Origin: Hyphomicrobiales bacterium
GTDB lineage: Bacteria; Pseudomonadota; Alphaproteobacteria; Rhodospirillales; JACKKN01
Direction: 5' to 3'
Assembly: GCA_024236415.1 (NCBI GenBank)
Contig: JACKKN010000002.1
Coordinates: 186,001-250,000, forward strand
Length of the DNA: 64,000 nucleotides
Under the pieces are notes generated by a model. That model ran no database searches. It was not told the DNA's origin and saw only the letters and a list, made by a program, of their open reading frames with translations. Below, in pieces: positions 19,423 through 27,535 of this stretch. Made by a program: the position numbers and the translations under genes. Position 1 is the stretch's first letter. The number at the start of each line of letters is the position of its first letter.

Positions 19423-20988
19423 ATGCCGGGGAGAACGCGCACCTTCCAGTCCCTGCGGCGCGGCGTGCTGGCCCTGGCCTGCGCCGCGGCCCTGCACGCC
19501 TGCGCCGGCGCGCCGACACCGCCGACGGCCGAGACCCTGCCGCGCCTGGCCGCCGAGGAGGTCATCGCCGCCGCCCTGACCCACGTGACAGAGCGCTACA
19601 TCGACCCGGTGCCCCTGGAGACCGTGGGCCTGGAGGGCATGCGCGGCCTGGGCGCCATCGACCCGGCGGTTACTGTCGAACGGGCCGACGGGCGCCTGGT
19701 CCTGGCCCGGGACGGCGAGGCCCTGGCCTCCTTCCCGCTGCCGGCCCGGAACGACGCCGCCGGCTGGTCGACGGCCACCCTGGAGATCATCATGGCGGCG
19801 CGCCGCCGGTCCGCCGACCTGCGCGCCGCCCCGGCCGAGAAGATCTACGAGGCGGTGCTGGACGGCGTGCTGTCGGGCCTGGACGAGTTCTCGCGCTATG
19901 CCGGCGCCGACGAGGCGCGCGAGAACCGGGCCAAGCGCGACGGGTTCGGCGGCATCGGCGTGTCCTTCAAGGTGGTGGACGACCTGCCCCGGGTGGCCCG
20001 GGTGATCGAGGACGGCCCCGCCGCCCGCGCCGGCCTGCGCGCCGGCGACATCATCGTCCGGGTCGACGGCAAGCCGACCCGCGGCCTGTCCATCGCCGCC
20101 CTGGCCAAGGCCGTGCGCGGGCAGGTGTCGGCGCCCGTGACCCTGGCCGTGCGCCGCGACGACGGCAAGGTCGCGGTGCTGACCGTGGTGCGCGAACATG
20201 TGGTGCCGCCGACGGTGACCGTGACCGCCGAGGACGGCATCGCCGTGGCGCGGATCACCTCGTTCAACCAGGACACCGCCAGCAGCCTGGAGTCCAAGCT
20301 GCGGCACCTGCGCGCCGCGGCGGCGCAACCCCTGCGCGGCGTGGTGCTGGACCTGCGCGGCAACCCGGGCGGGCTGATGCGCCCGGCGATCCAGATCGCC
20401 GACCTGTTCCTGACCCAGGGCACCATCATCCGCACCAACGGCCGCCACCCGGACAGCAACCAGTACTACGCCGCCTCGGGCGCCGACATGATCCAGGGGC
20501 TGCCCCTGGCGGTGCTGCTGGACGGGTCCTCGGCCTCGGCCGCCGAGATCCTGGCCGCCGCCCTGCAGGACCGGGGCCGCGCCGTGGTGGTGGGCACCAC
20601 GTCATTCGGCAAGGGCACGGTGCAGACGGTCATGCGCCTGCCCAACGAGGGCGAGGTGACCCTGACTTGGTCGCGCCTGATCGCGCCGTCGGGGTACCTG
20701 TTCCACAAGCTGGGGGTGATGCCGGCCATCTGCACCTCGGGCGGCGACGACGCCGACGCGGTGCTGGCACAAGCGCGCCAGGAGCGGGCGCGCACGGCCG
20801 AAACCCTGGCCCGCTGGCGCCGCATGCCCCACGACGAGGCCCTGCGCCGCCGCCTGCGCACAGCCTGCCGGGCCCAGTACCGCCGCGGCCGGCTGGACCT
20901 GGACATCGCGCGGCGGGTGATCGGCGACCGCGCCGCCTATGCCCGCGCCCTGATGCCCGACGGCGAATCGACGGCGGCGCGCAGGTAG
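19423..20988 (+). CDS. S41 family C-terminal processing protease, lipoprotein
   Basis: A 521-residue periplasmic serine protease. The signal peptide ends in a lipobox (ALHAC, Cys about 27), so it is probably lipid-anchored. A PDZ domain (FGGIGVSFKVVDDLPRVARV; GLRAGDIIVRVDGKP) precedes the S41 domain, which has GVVLDLRGNPGG, catalytic Ser370 in DGSSASAAE and Lys397 in TSFGKGTVQT. Tail-specific proteases of this family process or degrade envelope proteins. It is longer before the PDZ domain than CtpA. It starts 60 bases after rnr, with a G-rich ribosome site just before the ATG. Confidence 0.9.
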   Translation: MPGRTRTFQSLRRGVLALACAAALHACAGAPTPPTAETLPRLAAEEVIAAALTHVTERYIDPVPLETVGLEGMRGLGAIDPAVTVERADGRLVLARDGEALASFPLPARNDAAGWSTATLEIIMAARRRSADLRAAPAEKIYEAVLDGVLSGLDEFSRYAGADEARENRAKRDGFGGIGVSFKVVDDLPRVARVIEDGPAARAGLRAGDIIVRVDGKPTRGLSIAALAKAVRGQVSAPVTLAVRRDDGKVAVLTVVREHVVPPTVTVTAEDGIAVARITSFNQDTASSLESKLRHLRAAAAQPLRGVVLDLRGNPGGLMRPAIQIADLFLTQGTIIRTNGRHPDSNQYYAASGADMIQGLPLAVLLDGSSASAAEILAAALQDRGRAVVVGTTSFGKGTVQTVMRLPNEGEVTLTWSRLIAPSGYLFHKLGVMPAICTSGGDDADAVLAQARQERARTAETLARWRRMPHDEALRRRLRTACRAQYRRGRLDLDIARRVIGDRAAYARALMPDGESTAARR

Positions 20989-21015
20989 CCCGGCGCGGCG
21001 GCCGCGCATTGTCCC

Positions 21016-21043
21016 TTGACTTGCCGGCGGCGATGGCTATCTT
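21016..21043 (+). promoter_or_regulatory. Predicted sigma-70 promoter of rpmG
   Basis: TTGACT (21016-21021), a 16-bp spacer and TATCTT (21038-21043) lie 41 bases upstream of the rpmG start. This gives rpmG its own promoter, independent of the protease gene upstream. Confidence 0.55.
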
Positions 21044-21084
21044 GCGCCCCTCGGATTTGAGTTTCTGCAAGCGGACCACGGACC

Positions 21085-21252
21085 ATGGCCAAGCCGAACA
21101 CCATCCTGGTGAAGATGATCAGCACCGCCGACACGGGCTTCTTCTACGTCGCCAAGAAGAACCCGCGTACCATGACGGAAAAGATGCAGTTCCGTAAGTA
21201 CGACCCGGTCGTGCGCAAGCACGTGCTGTTCAAGGAATCGAAGATCAAGTAG
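21085..21252 (+). CDS. rpmG: 50S ribosomal protein L33
   Basis: A 55-residue protein, MAKPNTILVKMISTADTG through FKESKIK, with the family core RTMTEKMQFRKYDPVVRKHV. It has no cysteines, so it is the zinc-independent form. It has its own promoter upstream and a strong terminator downstream, and so forms a single-gene transcription unit. Confidence 0.96.
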   Translation: MAKPNTILVKMISTADTGFFYVAKKNPRTMTEKMQFRKYDPVVRKHVLFKESKIK

Positions 21253-21296
21253 GCGTCCGGCGCGCCGGCCCGGCGCGCGCGGCCCCTTCCGTCCGC

Positions 21297-21330
21297 AAGG
21301 CCCGCCGACCCCGTCGGCCGGGCCTTTTTT
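21297..21330 (+). terminator. Rho-independent terminator of rpmG
   Basis: A GC-rich stem (about 12 bp, one bulged C) pairs 21297-21309 with 21313-21325 and is followed by a T run ending at 21330. It lies 45 bases after the rpmG stop. Confidence 0.8.
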
Positions 21331-21347
21331 GCTGCGCTGGGAAAAGC

Positions 21348-22721
21348 CTACCCGGCCTCGCGGTCGGGGGTGCGGGTGCGCGGCTGCGGGACGATGCGGT
21401 TGCGGCCCGCGGCGCGGGCGGTTTCCAGGGCCTCGCCGGCCAGCTTCAGCAGGCCGTCGGCGGCCAGGGTCGCCGGGCCGTTCTCCACCACCCCGATGCT
21501 GACCGTCACCGGTACCGGCCGGGTCGATCCATGGACCGAGAAGGCGTGCCGGGTGATGCGGTCGCGCAGGCGGTCGGCGACCATCAGGGCGCCGTTGATC
21601 TGGGTGTCGGGCATGACCACCACGAACTCCTCGCCGCCATAGCGCGCGGCCAGGTCGAAGCGGCGCACGTTGCGCACGATCTGGTGCGCCACCTCGACCA
21701 GGATGCGGTCGCCGGCCTCGTCGCCGAAGGCCGAGACCACGCGCGGCAGCTGGTCGATGTCCATCATCAGCAGCGACAGGGGCTTGCCGCTGTCGCGCAT
21801 GCGCCGCACCGCCGAATCCAGGTGCGAGGACAGGTAGCGGCGGTTGTGCAGGCCGGTCAGGCGGTCGGTCAGGGCGTCGGACAGGCTGCGCAGCATGCTG
21901 GCGTGCAGCTCGTCCTGCAGGCGCTTGTAGCGGATCTGCAGGCGCACCCGGGCGCGGCATTCGTCGGCGTCCACCGGGTGGGTCAGGATGTCGTTCAGCC
22001 CCATGTTCAGGTACCGGTGCAGGACCGCCAGGTCGTCGCCGTCCACCACCAGCAGCCCCGGCACCTGGCGCGTCGCCTCGGCCCCGCGCAGCGAGGCGAT
22101 GACCCCGTCCACCGGCTCGTTGGCGCCCTCGAAGGCGACGATCACGGCGTCGGGCTGCATCTGCGCCACCCGCCCGGCGGTGGCCGAGGCCGGGTTCAGG
22201 ATCTGCACCGCATGGCCGTCGTCGGCCAGCAGGCCGGCGATTCCGGCGACCGCCTCCTCGCGCCGGGCCATCAGGCAGATGCGCCCGCCGTCGGCGCCCA
22301 CGGGCGGCGGCGGCGGTGCCACCGCGCCGGCCACGGTGCGCGCCGTCTCGCGGCGCAGGCGGGTCTGCTCCACGGCTTGCTTGCAGCGGATGATGGCACG
22401 CATGCGCGTGGCCAGGACCAGGTCGTCGATGGGCAGCACGACCATCTCGTCGGCGGCGCCGGCGGCACCGGCGACGGCCGCGTCGCCCTGGCGCTTCAGG
22501 CCCACCACCGGCACGTGGGCGGCGTCGGCCCGCGGTTCCAGGCCGGTGGCGCGGGCCGGGTCGGCGGTCAGCACCAGGTCGGCGTCCCAGCCGCGCACCC
22601 GCGCCGCCAGGTCGTCGCCCCCGGCCACCACCACCACCTCGTGGTGCAGGCGCTCGAGGGCGGTGACCAGCGGCGCCAACTCGGGCCAGTCCACCTCGAC
22701 GACCAAAATTCGCCCGGACAT
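21348..22721 (-). CDS. PleD-like diguanylate cyclase with degenerate receiver domains
   Basis: A 457-residue cytoplasmic protein with two N-terminal receiver-like domains and a C-terminal GGDEF domain, the PleD arrangement. The cyclase signature is GGEEF (362-366) and the product-inhibition motif RRFD lies where PleD has RxxD, so c-di-GMP synthesis is plausible. Two departures are visible: both receiver domains lack the usual acidic pair and phosphorylated Asp (the first reads ILVVEVDW and LVLTAD), and the substrate-binding Asn of PleD is replaced in DIDQLPRVVSAFGDEAGD. Control by phosphorylation is therefore doubtful. The ATG at 22721 is used; a TTG nine bases upstream is possible. Confidence 0.85.
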   Translation of the reverse strand: MSGRILVVEVDWPELAPLVTALERLHHEVVVVAGGDDLAARVRGWDADLVLTADPARATGLEPRADAAHVPVVGLKRQGDAAVAGAAGAADEMVVLPIDDLVLATRMRAIIRCKQAVEQTRLRRETARTVAGAVAPPPPPVGADGGRICLMARREEAVAGIAGLLADDGHAVQILNPASATAGRVAQMQPDAVIVAFEGANEPVDGVIASLRGAEATRQVPGLLVVDGDDLAVLHRYLNMGLNDILTHPVDADECRARVRLQIRYKRLQDELHASMLRSLSDALTDRLTGLHNRRYLSSHLDSAVRRMRDSGKPLSLLMMDIDQLPRVVSAFGDEAGDRILVEVAHQIVRNVRRFDLAARYGGEEFVVVMPDTQINGALMVADRLRDRITRHAFSVHGSTRPVPVTVSIGVVENGPATLAADGLLKLAGEALETARAAGRNRIVPQPRTRTPDREAG

Positions 22722-22843
22722 GGCGGCCAATCCCCTCTTCCCCGCCGCCGCGCGCCGCGGTGCGCGGCGCCGACACGGCGACAGCCGATCCTAGCCGGCC
22801 AATTGTTAATGCACCGTTGACGGGCCCGGCCGCCGGCGGCGGC

Positions 22844-22872
22844 AAAAAAAATGGCCGCTCCGAGGAGCGGCC
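22844..22872 (-). terminator. Rho-independent terminator in the crp-GGDEF intergenic region
   Basis: A perfect 8-bp stem, GGCCGCTC-CGAG-GAGCGGCC on the plus strand (22853-22872), is followed on the minus strand by a run of eight T (22844-22851, one base from the stem). It lies 180 bases beyond the CRP stop and 123 bases before the GGDEF start, so it ends either a separate small transcript or an attenuated leader of the GGDEF gene. Confidence 0.75.
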
Positions 22873-22946
22873 TGCAGGTTGATCAAGAGGAATCCGGTCA
22901 TTCACATGAAGAGGTGAAAATCGGAGAACGGTCATCAACCGTCCAT
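22845..22946 (-). ncRNA. Candidate small RNA or attenuated leader below a CRP box
   Basis: No open frame fits here. Counting from the CRP box at 22980-22995 with the usual class II spacing, transcription would begin near 22946 and end at the T run at 22844, giving about 100 nt. The predicted RNA has a 5' hairpin (ACGGT-TGATG-ACCGT, 22928-22942), a mostly unpaired middle with three pyrimidine-rich tracts complementary to ribosome binding sites (UUCUCC, ACCUCUUC, UUCCUCUUG) and a terminator hairpin. That is the general build of trans-acting sRNAs. The start point and the RNA itself are inferred. Confidence 0.4.
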
Positions 22947-22979
22947 GCATCCATCGTCCCATGGAACGGCCCTGGAGTC

Positions 22980-22995
22980 TGTGACCAACGTCACA
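22980..22995. promoter_or_regulatory. Perfect CRP-type operator
   Basis: TGTGACCAACGTCACA is an exact TGTGA-N6-TCACA site. It lies 57 bases beyond the stop of the CRP homologue, whose recognition helix keeps the residues that read this sequence in E. coli CRP. Confidence 0.65.
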
Positions 22996-23003
22996 TGGTT
23001 AAC

Positions 23004-23024
23004 AAAAACCGAAATTTTCTTCGG
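23004..23024 (-). terminator. Probable terminator of the CRP gene
   Basis: On the minus strand CCGAA-GAAAAT-TTCGG is followed by five T (23004-23008), 29 bases after the CRP stop. The stem is only 5 bp, so it may be weak. If real, it separates the CRP transcript from the element below. Confidence 0.45.
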
Positions 23025-23052
23025 AAACCGTTTAAAAACAGTGGGATGGAGG

Positions 23053-23751
23053 CTACTCGCCGCGCACGTCCTCGACCATGGCCATCAGTTCCTGCAGGTC
23101 CAGGATGACCAGGGCGTCCTTGCGCCGTTCGACGATTCCCTTGCGCGCCAGGTCGTTCATGACCCGGGCCACGGTCTCGCGCGTGGTGCTGACCCGGCTG
23201 GCCATGTCGCCGTGCACGGGGATGGGCCGGATCACCGCCGTGTTCTCGCCGTCCATGCTGTCGCGGGCCTGGCGCAGCAGCTCGGCGTGGACCCGGTTGT
23301 TGGCGCCCAGGGTGCTGAGGTCCATGATCCGGTCCGTCGAGGCCCGCACCATGCGGGTCAGGTGCCGCATCAGGCGCATGGCCGCCCTGGGGTATTGCTG
23401 CATGGTGCGCACGAAATGCTCGTGCGACAGGGACGCCAGCAGGGTCGGCTCCAGGGCCATGACGCTGGCCGAGCGGGGCTCGCCGTCGATGGCCGCCAGC
23501 TCGCCGAAGGGGCTGCCGGCCAGGAAGTCGTCCAGGGTGACCTCGCGCCCCGACAGGGAATAGTTCACCACCCGGACCCGGCCGTTGACGATGAAGTACA
23601 CGTCGCGGGTCTCGCTGTGGCGGTCGATGATCTGTTCCTGCGCCGCGAACCTCTTCCAGCTGCACTGCTTCTCGACCTCGGCCAACTCGCGGTCCGAGAG
23701 GTCGCTGTACAACTCGATCTTGCGCAGGGAATGGGTTTGCGAATCCGCCAC
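23053..23751 (-). CDS. CRP/FNR family regulator, cAMP-type
   Basis: A 232-residue transcription factor. The N-terminal cyclic-nucleotide domain keeps the phosphate-binding cassette FGELAAIDGEPRSAS (Gly83, Glu84, Arg93, Ser94), which binds cAMP in CRP. There is no FNR-type cysteine cluster. The C-terminal helix-turn-helix reads VSTTRETVARVMNDL, with Arg191, Glu192 and Arg196 at the positions of E. coli CRP R180, E181 and R185; it should therefore recognise TGTGA-N6-TCACA. The start is GTG with a weak G-rich site upstream. It is divergent from the glycosyltransferase gene. Such regulators often control carbon use, respiration or cell-cycle genes in this class. Confidence 0.88.
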   Translation of the reverse strand: MADSQTHSLRKIELYSDLSDRELAEVEKQCSWKRFAAQEQIIDRHSETRDVYFIVNGRVRVVNYSLSGREVTLDDFLAGSPFGELAAIDGEPRSASVMALEPTLLASLSHEHFVRTMQQYPRAAMRLMRHLTRMVRASTDRIMDLSTLGANNRVHAELLRQARDSMDGENTAVIRPIPVHGDMASRVSTTRETVARVMNDLARKGIVERRKDALVILDLQELMAMVEDVRGE

Positions 23752-23955
23752 TCGTTTCTTTACCCCCGTTGGGGCCCCCTACCGTTCCAACCGACCCATG
23801 TTACAGACAACATCGGGCAATGGCGAGCGTTGCCGAACCAATGGCGTCAATTTGTGGCGAACCTATGGCGCGCCCCGGTACCCGGTGCCGGACCTTGCGA
23901 CCGGCTGGCCGCGCGTCTATGTTTCGGCGGAACCGGAATCGAGCGGAGGACGGCG

Positions 23956-24936
23956 GTGTCGACGGGCGCCCAAGGGCCGGAATCGGGCGGCGGAATCGCC
24001 GTCGTCATCCCGTGCTATCGGGAAACGGCGCACATCCTGGACGTGATCGAACGCATCGGTCCGGGCGTGGCCCAGGTCATCGTCGTCGACGACGCCTGCC
24101 CCGACGGCACCGGCGACCTGGTGGAGCGGGACTGCACCGACCCCCGGGTGCGGGTCATCCGCCACATCGCCAACAAGGGGGTCGGCGGCGCCACCCTGAC
24201 CGGATACCAGGCCGCCATCGCCGCGGGCGCCGAGATCATCGTCAAGCTGGACGGCGACGGGCAGATGGACCCGGACCTGATCCCGGTCCTGGTGGCCCCG
24301 ATCCAGCGCGGCCAGGCGGACTACGCCAAGGGCAACCGGTTCTTCCAGTTGGACGACATCGCCGGCATGCCCACCGTCCGGGTGCTGGGCAACCTGGGCC
24401 TGTCCTTCGCCAGCAAGCTGTCCAGCGGGTATTGGGACGTGTTCGACCCCACCAACGGGTTTACGGCCATCCATGCCAAGGTGGCGGCGCTGTTGCCGTT
24501 CGCCAAGATCAGCACCGGATTCTTCTTCGAATCCGACATGCTGTTCCGCCTGAACATCACCCGCGCCGTGGCCGTGGACGTGCCCATGCAGGCCAAGTAC
24601 GGCGGCGAGCACAGCAGCCTGCGCATCCGCCGCGTGTTCCTGGAATTCCTGGGCCGGCACCTGGTCAACACCGGCAAGCGGATCTTCTATTCCTACTTCC
24701 TGCGCGACTTCAACTTCGCGTCTATCGAGCTGGTGCTGGGCACCCTGCTGGTGGCCTTCGGCATCCTGTTCGGCCTGATCCGCTGGGCCGACAGCATGGG
24801 CAGCGGCGTGCCGGCCACGGCGGGCACGGTCATCCTGGCCGCCCTGCCGGTCATCATCGGCACCCAGATGCTGCTGGGGTTCCTGAACCACGACTCGCGC
24901 AACATGCCGCGCAACCCGCTGCACCTGTGGCTGTAG
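23956..24936 (+). CDS. Family 2 glycosyltransferase with C-terminal membrane helices
   Basis: A 326-residue membrane glycosyltransferase. The GT-A domain starts IAVVIPCYRETAHILDVIERI, with VIVVDDACPDGTGD and the catalytic DxD-like VKLDGDGQMDPDLI. DPTNGFTAIH and FFFESDML are typical of the dolichol/polyprenol-phosphate sugar transferase branch. Two hydrophobic segments follow (about 245-265 and 280-300). It probably transfers a sugar to a lipid carrier for surface polysaccharide. The GTG start has GGAGGA five bases upstream. No other polysaccharide genes lie beside it. It converges on purU with a 12-base gap. Confidence 0.85.
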   Translation: MSTGAQGPESGGGIAVVIPCYRETAHILDVIERIGPGVAQVIVVDDACPDGTGDLVERDCTDPRVRVIRHIANKGVGGATLTGYQAAIAAGAEIIVKLDGDGQMDPDLIPVLVAPIQRGQADYAKGNRFFQLDDIAGMPTVRVLGNLGLSFASKLSSGYWDVFDPTNGFTAIHAKVAALLPFAKISTGFFFESDMLFRLNITRAVAVDVPMQAKYGGEHSSLRIRRVFLEFLGRHLVNTGKRIFYSYFLRDFNFASIELVLGTLLVAFGILFGLIRWADSMGSGVPATAGTVILAALPVIIGTQMLLGFLNHDSRNMPRNPLHLWL

Positions 24937-24948
24937 GCGGGCAAACCC

Positions 24949-25812
24949 CTACCTGAACACCACCGTCTTGCTGCCGTTCATCAGCACCCGATGCTCGACG
25001 TGGGCGCGCACGGCGCGGGACAGCACCAGGTTCTCGGTGTCCCGGCCCACGGCGACGAGCTGTTCCGGGGTGTAGGTGTGGTCCACCCGCTCCACCGCCT
25101 GGCCGATGATCGGGCCCTCGTCCAGGTCCGAGGTCACGTAGTGGGCGGTGGCGCCGATCAGCTTGACCCCGCGGGCGTGGGCCTGGTGGTAGGGCTTGGC
25201 GCCCTTGAAGCTGGGCAGGAACGAGTGGTGGATGTTGATGCAGCGGCCGGCCAGGCGCGTGCACATGCGGTTCGACAGGACCTGCATGTACCGCGCCAGG
25301 ACCACCAGGTCGATCTGCAGTTCCTTGACCATGTCCCAGACCCGCTGTTCCTGCTCCTCCTTGGTGTCCCTGGTCACCGGCAGGTGGTGGAACGGGATCT
25401 CGTGCCAGCGGGCCAGGTGCTCCAGGTCCGGGTGGTTCGACACGATGGCCGGGATCTCCACGTTCAGCTCGCCGGTGCGGTACCGGTACAGCAGGTCGTT
25501 CAGGCAGTGGTCGAACTTGGACACCAGGATCAGCAGCCGCTCCTTGCGCGCCGCGTCGTACAGGCCCCAGACCATCTGGAACCGCTCGGCGATGCGCGAG
25601 AACTTCTTCACGAACTCGTCGGCCGACGGGGTCAGGGCACCGGGGCGGAACACCGTGCGCATGAAGAAGCGCTTCGACACCGGGTCGCCGAAGTGGGCGG
25701 ATTCGGTGATGAAGGCGTCCTCGTCGGCGAGGAAGCCCGACACCGTGGCGACGATGCCGCTGCTGTCGGGGCAGGAAATGGTCAGGATGTGGTGCTTGGG
25801 CGCGTCGGTCAT
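24949..25812 (-). CDS. purU: Formyltetrahydrofolate deformylase
   Basis: A 287-residue enzyme that hydrolyses 10-formyl-tetrahydrofolate to formate and tetrahydrofolate, supplying formate for purine synthesis and balancing one-carbon pools. An N-terminal ACT domain (HILTISCPDSSGIVATVSGFL) precedes the formyltransferase domain with ISNHPD-type VSNHPDLEHLA, NIHHSFLPSFKGAKPYHQA and the catalytic Asp of YVTSDLDEGPII. It is the last gene of a minus-strand run MATE, MBL-fold, ggt, purU, 59 bases after ggt. Confidence 0.96.
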   Translation of the reverse strand: MTDAPKHHILTISCPDSSGIVATVSGFLADEDAFITESAHFGDPVSKRFFMRTVFRPGALTPSADEFVKKFSRIAERFQMVWGLYDAARKERLLILVSKFDHCLNDLLYRYRTGELNVEIPAIVSNHPDLEHLARWHEIPFHHLPVTRDTKEEQEQRVWDMVKELQIDLVVLARYMQVLSNRMCTRLAGRCINIHHSFLPSFKGAKPYHQAHARGVKLIGATAHYVTSDLDEGPIIGQAVERVDHTYTPEQLVAVGRDTENLVLSRAVRAHVEHRVLMNGSKTVVFR

Positions 25813-25871
25813 GGCGGTTTCGGGTTCCAGGAGTGTGGGGGTTGCTGGGATGGCGGGGGCCGGCGCGGTGC

Positions 25872-27443
25872 TCAGACCACCAGGGCGACGCCGCCGCGGC
25901 GGGGGTCGCCGCCGCCCTCGAAGGCGCCGCCGCGGGGGTGCAGGCGGGCCGCGTGCACGCCGCCGAAGAACAGGTTGCCGTCGTCCCAGGGGGTGACGTC
26001 GTCGCGCAGGGCCGCCAGGTCGCGCAGCGGCCCCTCGCCGACCCCGCGCTCCACGTTCAGCACGCCGTTCTCAAAGTGGATGCGCGGCGCCGCCACCGCA
26101 TCCTCGGCGCCCATGCCGAAGGCGGCCAGGTTAAGCAGCACCTGCATCACCGCCGTGCGGATGCGGTTCGAGCCGCCCGAGCCGAGCACGGTCAGGGTGC
26201 CGTCGCGCTCCTGCATCAGGGTCGGCGACATCATCGAGCACATGCGCGCGTCCGTGGGCCAGCGGTGGAAGCCGTGCGGGTTGATGTCCTCCTCGCCCAG
26301 CATGTTGTTCATCATGATGCCGGTGCCGGGGATCAGGTAGCCGCAGCCCTCGCCGTTCGACACCGACAGGGCGGCGGCGTTGCCGTGGCGGTCGATGACG
26401 CTGATGTGGGTGGTGCCGCGCGGGGCGAACGGGCGGCCGGCGACGCCGTCGCGGTACTGGCGCAGGAAGCCGGGGTCCAGCAGGGTTTCGGCGGCGCGGC
26501 CGGCCTCGGCCTCGTGCAGGCGGCTCTCGACCCGGGCCCGGTTGGTCAGCTCCATGACCCGGGCCAGGCGGTCCAGGTAGGCGGCGGTGCCGAACCCGTC
26601 ACGGCGCAGGTCCAGGCCGCGCAGCAGCTCCAGCGCGAAGGCGATCAGGATGCCGCCGGTGGACGGCGGCGGGTTGGTGGCGCAGCGGGCGCCGTTGAAC
26701 TCCACCTCCAGCGGCGCGCGCGGCTCGACCGTATAGCCCTCCAGGTCGGCGCGGGTCAGGTGGCCGCCCCCGGCGGTGCAGTCGGCGGCCAGGCGGGCGC
26801 CGATCTCGCCGCGGTAGAACAGGTCCTCGCCCTCGTGGGCCAGGGCGTCGAAGGTGTCGGCCAGGATGGCGAGCGCCGGCACCCCGCCCTCGTCCAGGGT
26901 GCGCGCCGGGTCGTCGGGGTGGCCGAACACGGCGCGGCTGGCGGCGCGGCTGACCAGGATCGGGCCGACCACGCCCATGATGAAGGTGTGCAGCCGGTTC
27001 AGGGGTACGCCGCGCCGGGCCATGTCCATGGCCGGGGCCAGGATGTCGGCCATGGGCATGGAGCCCAGGTCGCGGTGGGCGCGGAACAGGCCCTTGACCA
27101 GGCCCGGCACGGCGATCGAGCCCATGCCGATGTGGAACTCCTGGGTCGCCTCGCCAAAGTCGGCGACGATGGGGAAGAAGTCGACCTCGGACTCGGCGCG
27201 GCGCCGCTTCGGCGTCTGGGTGAAGAAGTCGTAGACCGCCGTGCGCCCGCGCAGCTGCCCCTGCCCCGGATGGGCCAGCAGGAAGCCGCCGCCGCCGAAG
27301 GAGGACAGCACCGGCTCGGCCACGCAGGCGGCGCAGACGGCGGCCAGGGCGGCGTCGAAGGCGTTGCCCCCCTGCTCCAGGATGGTCGCGCCGGCCCGCG
27401 CCGTTTCGGCGTGGCCGGCGGCGATGGCGCCCCGTTGGGCCAT
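25872..27443 (-). CDS. ggt: Gamma-glutamyltransferase family protein
   Basis: A 523-residue N-terminal-nucleophile hydrolase that would self-cleave before Thr344 (GTTHISVIDRHGNA) into large and small subunits. The small subunit has the substrate-site pattern GSGGSNRIRTAVMQVL and NNMLGEEDIN. No signal peptide is seen, so unlike E. coli Ggt it appears cytoplasmic; such forms often act on non-glutathione gamma-glutamyl or acyl-amide substrates. The start at 27443 is chosen because GGGGA lies six bases upstream; an ATG two codons earlier is equally in frame. It lies between the MBL-fold gene and purU on the same strand. Confidence 0.88.
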   Translation of the reverse strand: MAQRGAIAAGHAETARAGATILEQGGNAFDAALAAVCAACVAEPVLSSFGGGGFLLAHPGQGQLRGRTAVYDFFTQTPKRRRAESEVDFFPIVADFGEATQEFHIGMGSIAVPGLVKGLFRAHRDLGSMPMADILAPAMDMARRGVPLNRLHTFIMGVVGPILVSRAASRAVFGHPDDPARTLDEGGVPALAILADTFDALAHEGEDLFYRGEIGARLAADCTAGGGHLTRADLEGYTVEPRAPLEVEFNGARCATNPPPSTGGILIAFALELLRGLDLRRDGFGTAAYLDRLARVMELTNRARVESRLHEAEAGRAAETLLDPGFLRQYRDGVAGRPFAPRGTTHISVIDRHGNAAALSVSNGEGCGYLIPGTGIMMNNMLGEEDINPHGFHRWPTDARMCSMMSPTLMQERDGTLTVLGSGGSNRIRTAVMQVLLNLAAFGMGAEDAVAAPRIHFENGVLNVERGVGEGPLRDLAALRDDVTPWDDGNLFFGGVHAARLHPRGGAFEGGGDPRRGGVALVV

Positions 27444-27535
27444 GGTCATTCCCCGAAATCCGGCAAATCCGGGCGTTTGCCTAGCGACTGGACCGACGGG
27501 TGTCAACCGCCATTCGCCGCCGCCGGCCCGCGCCC

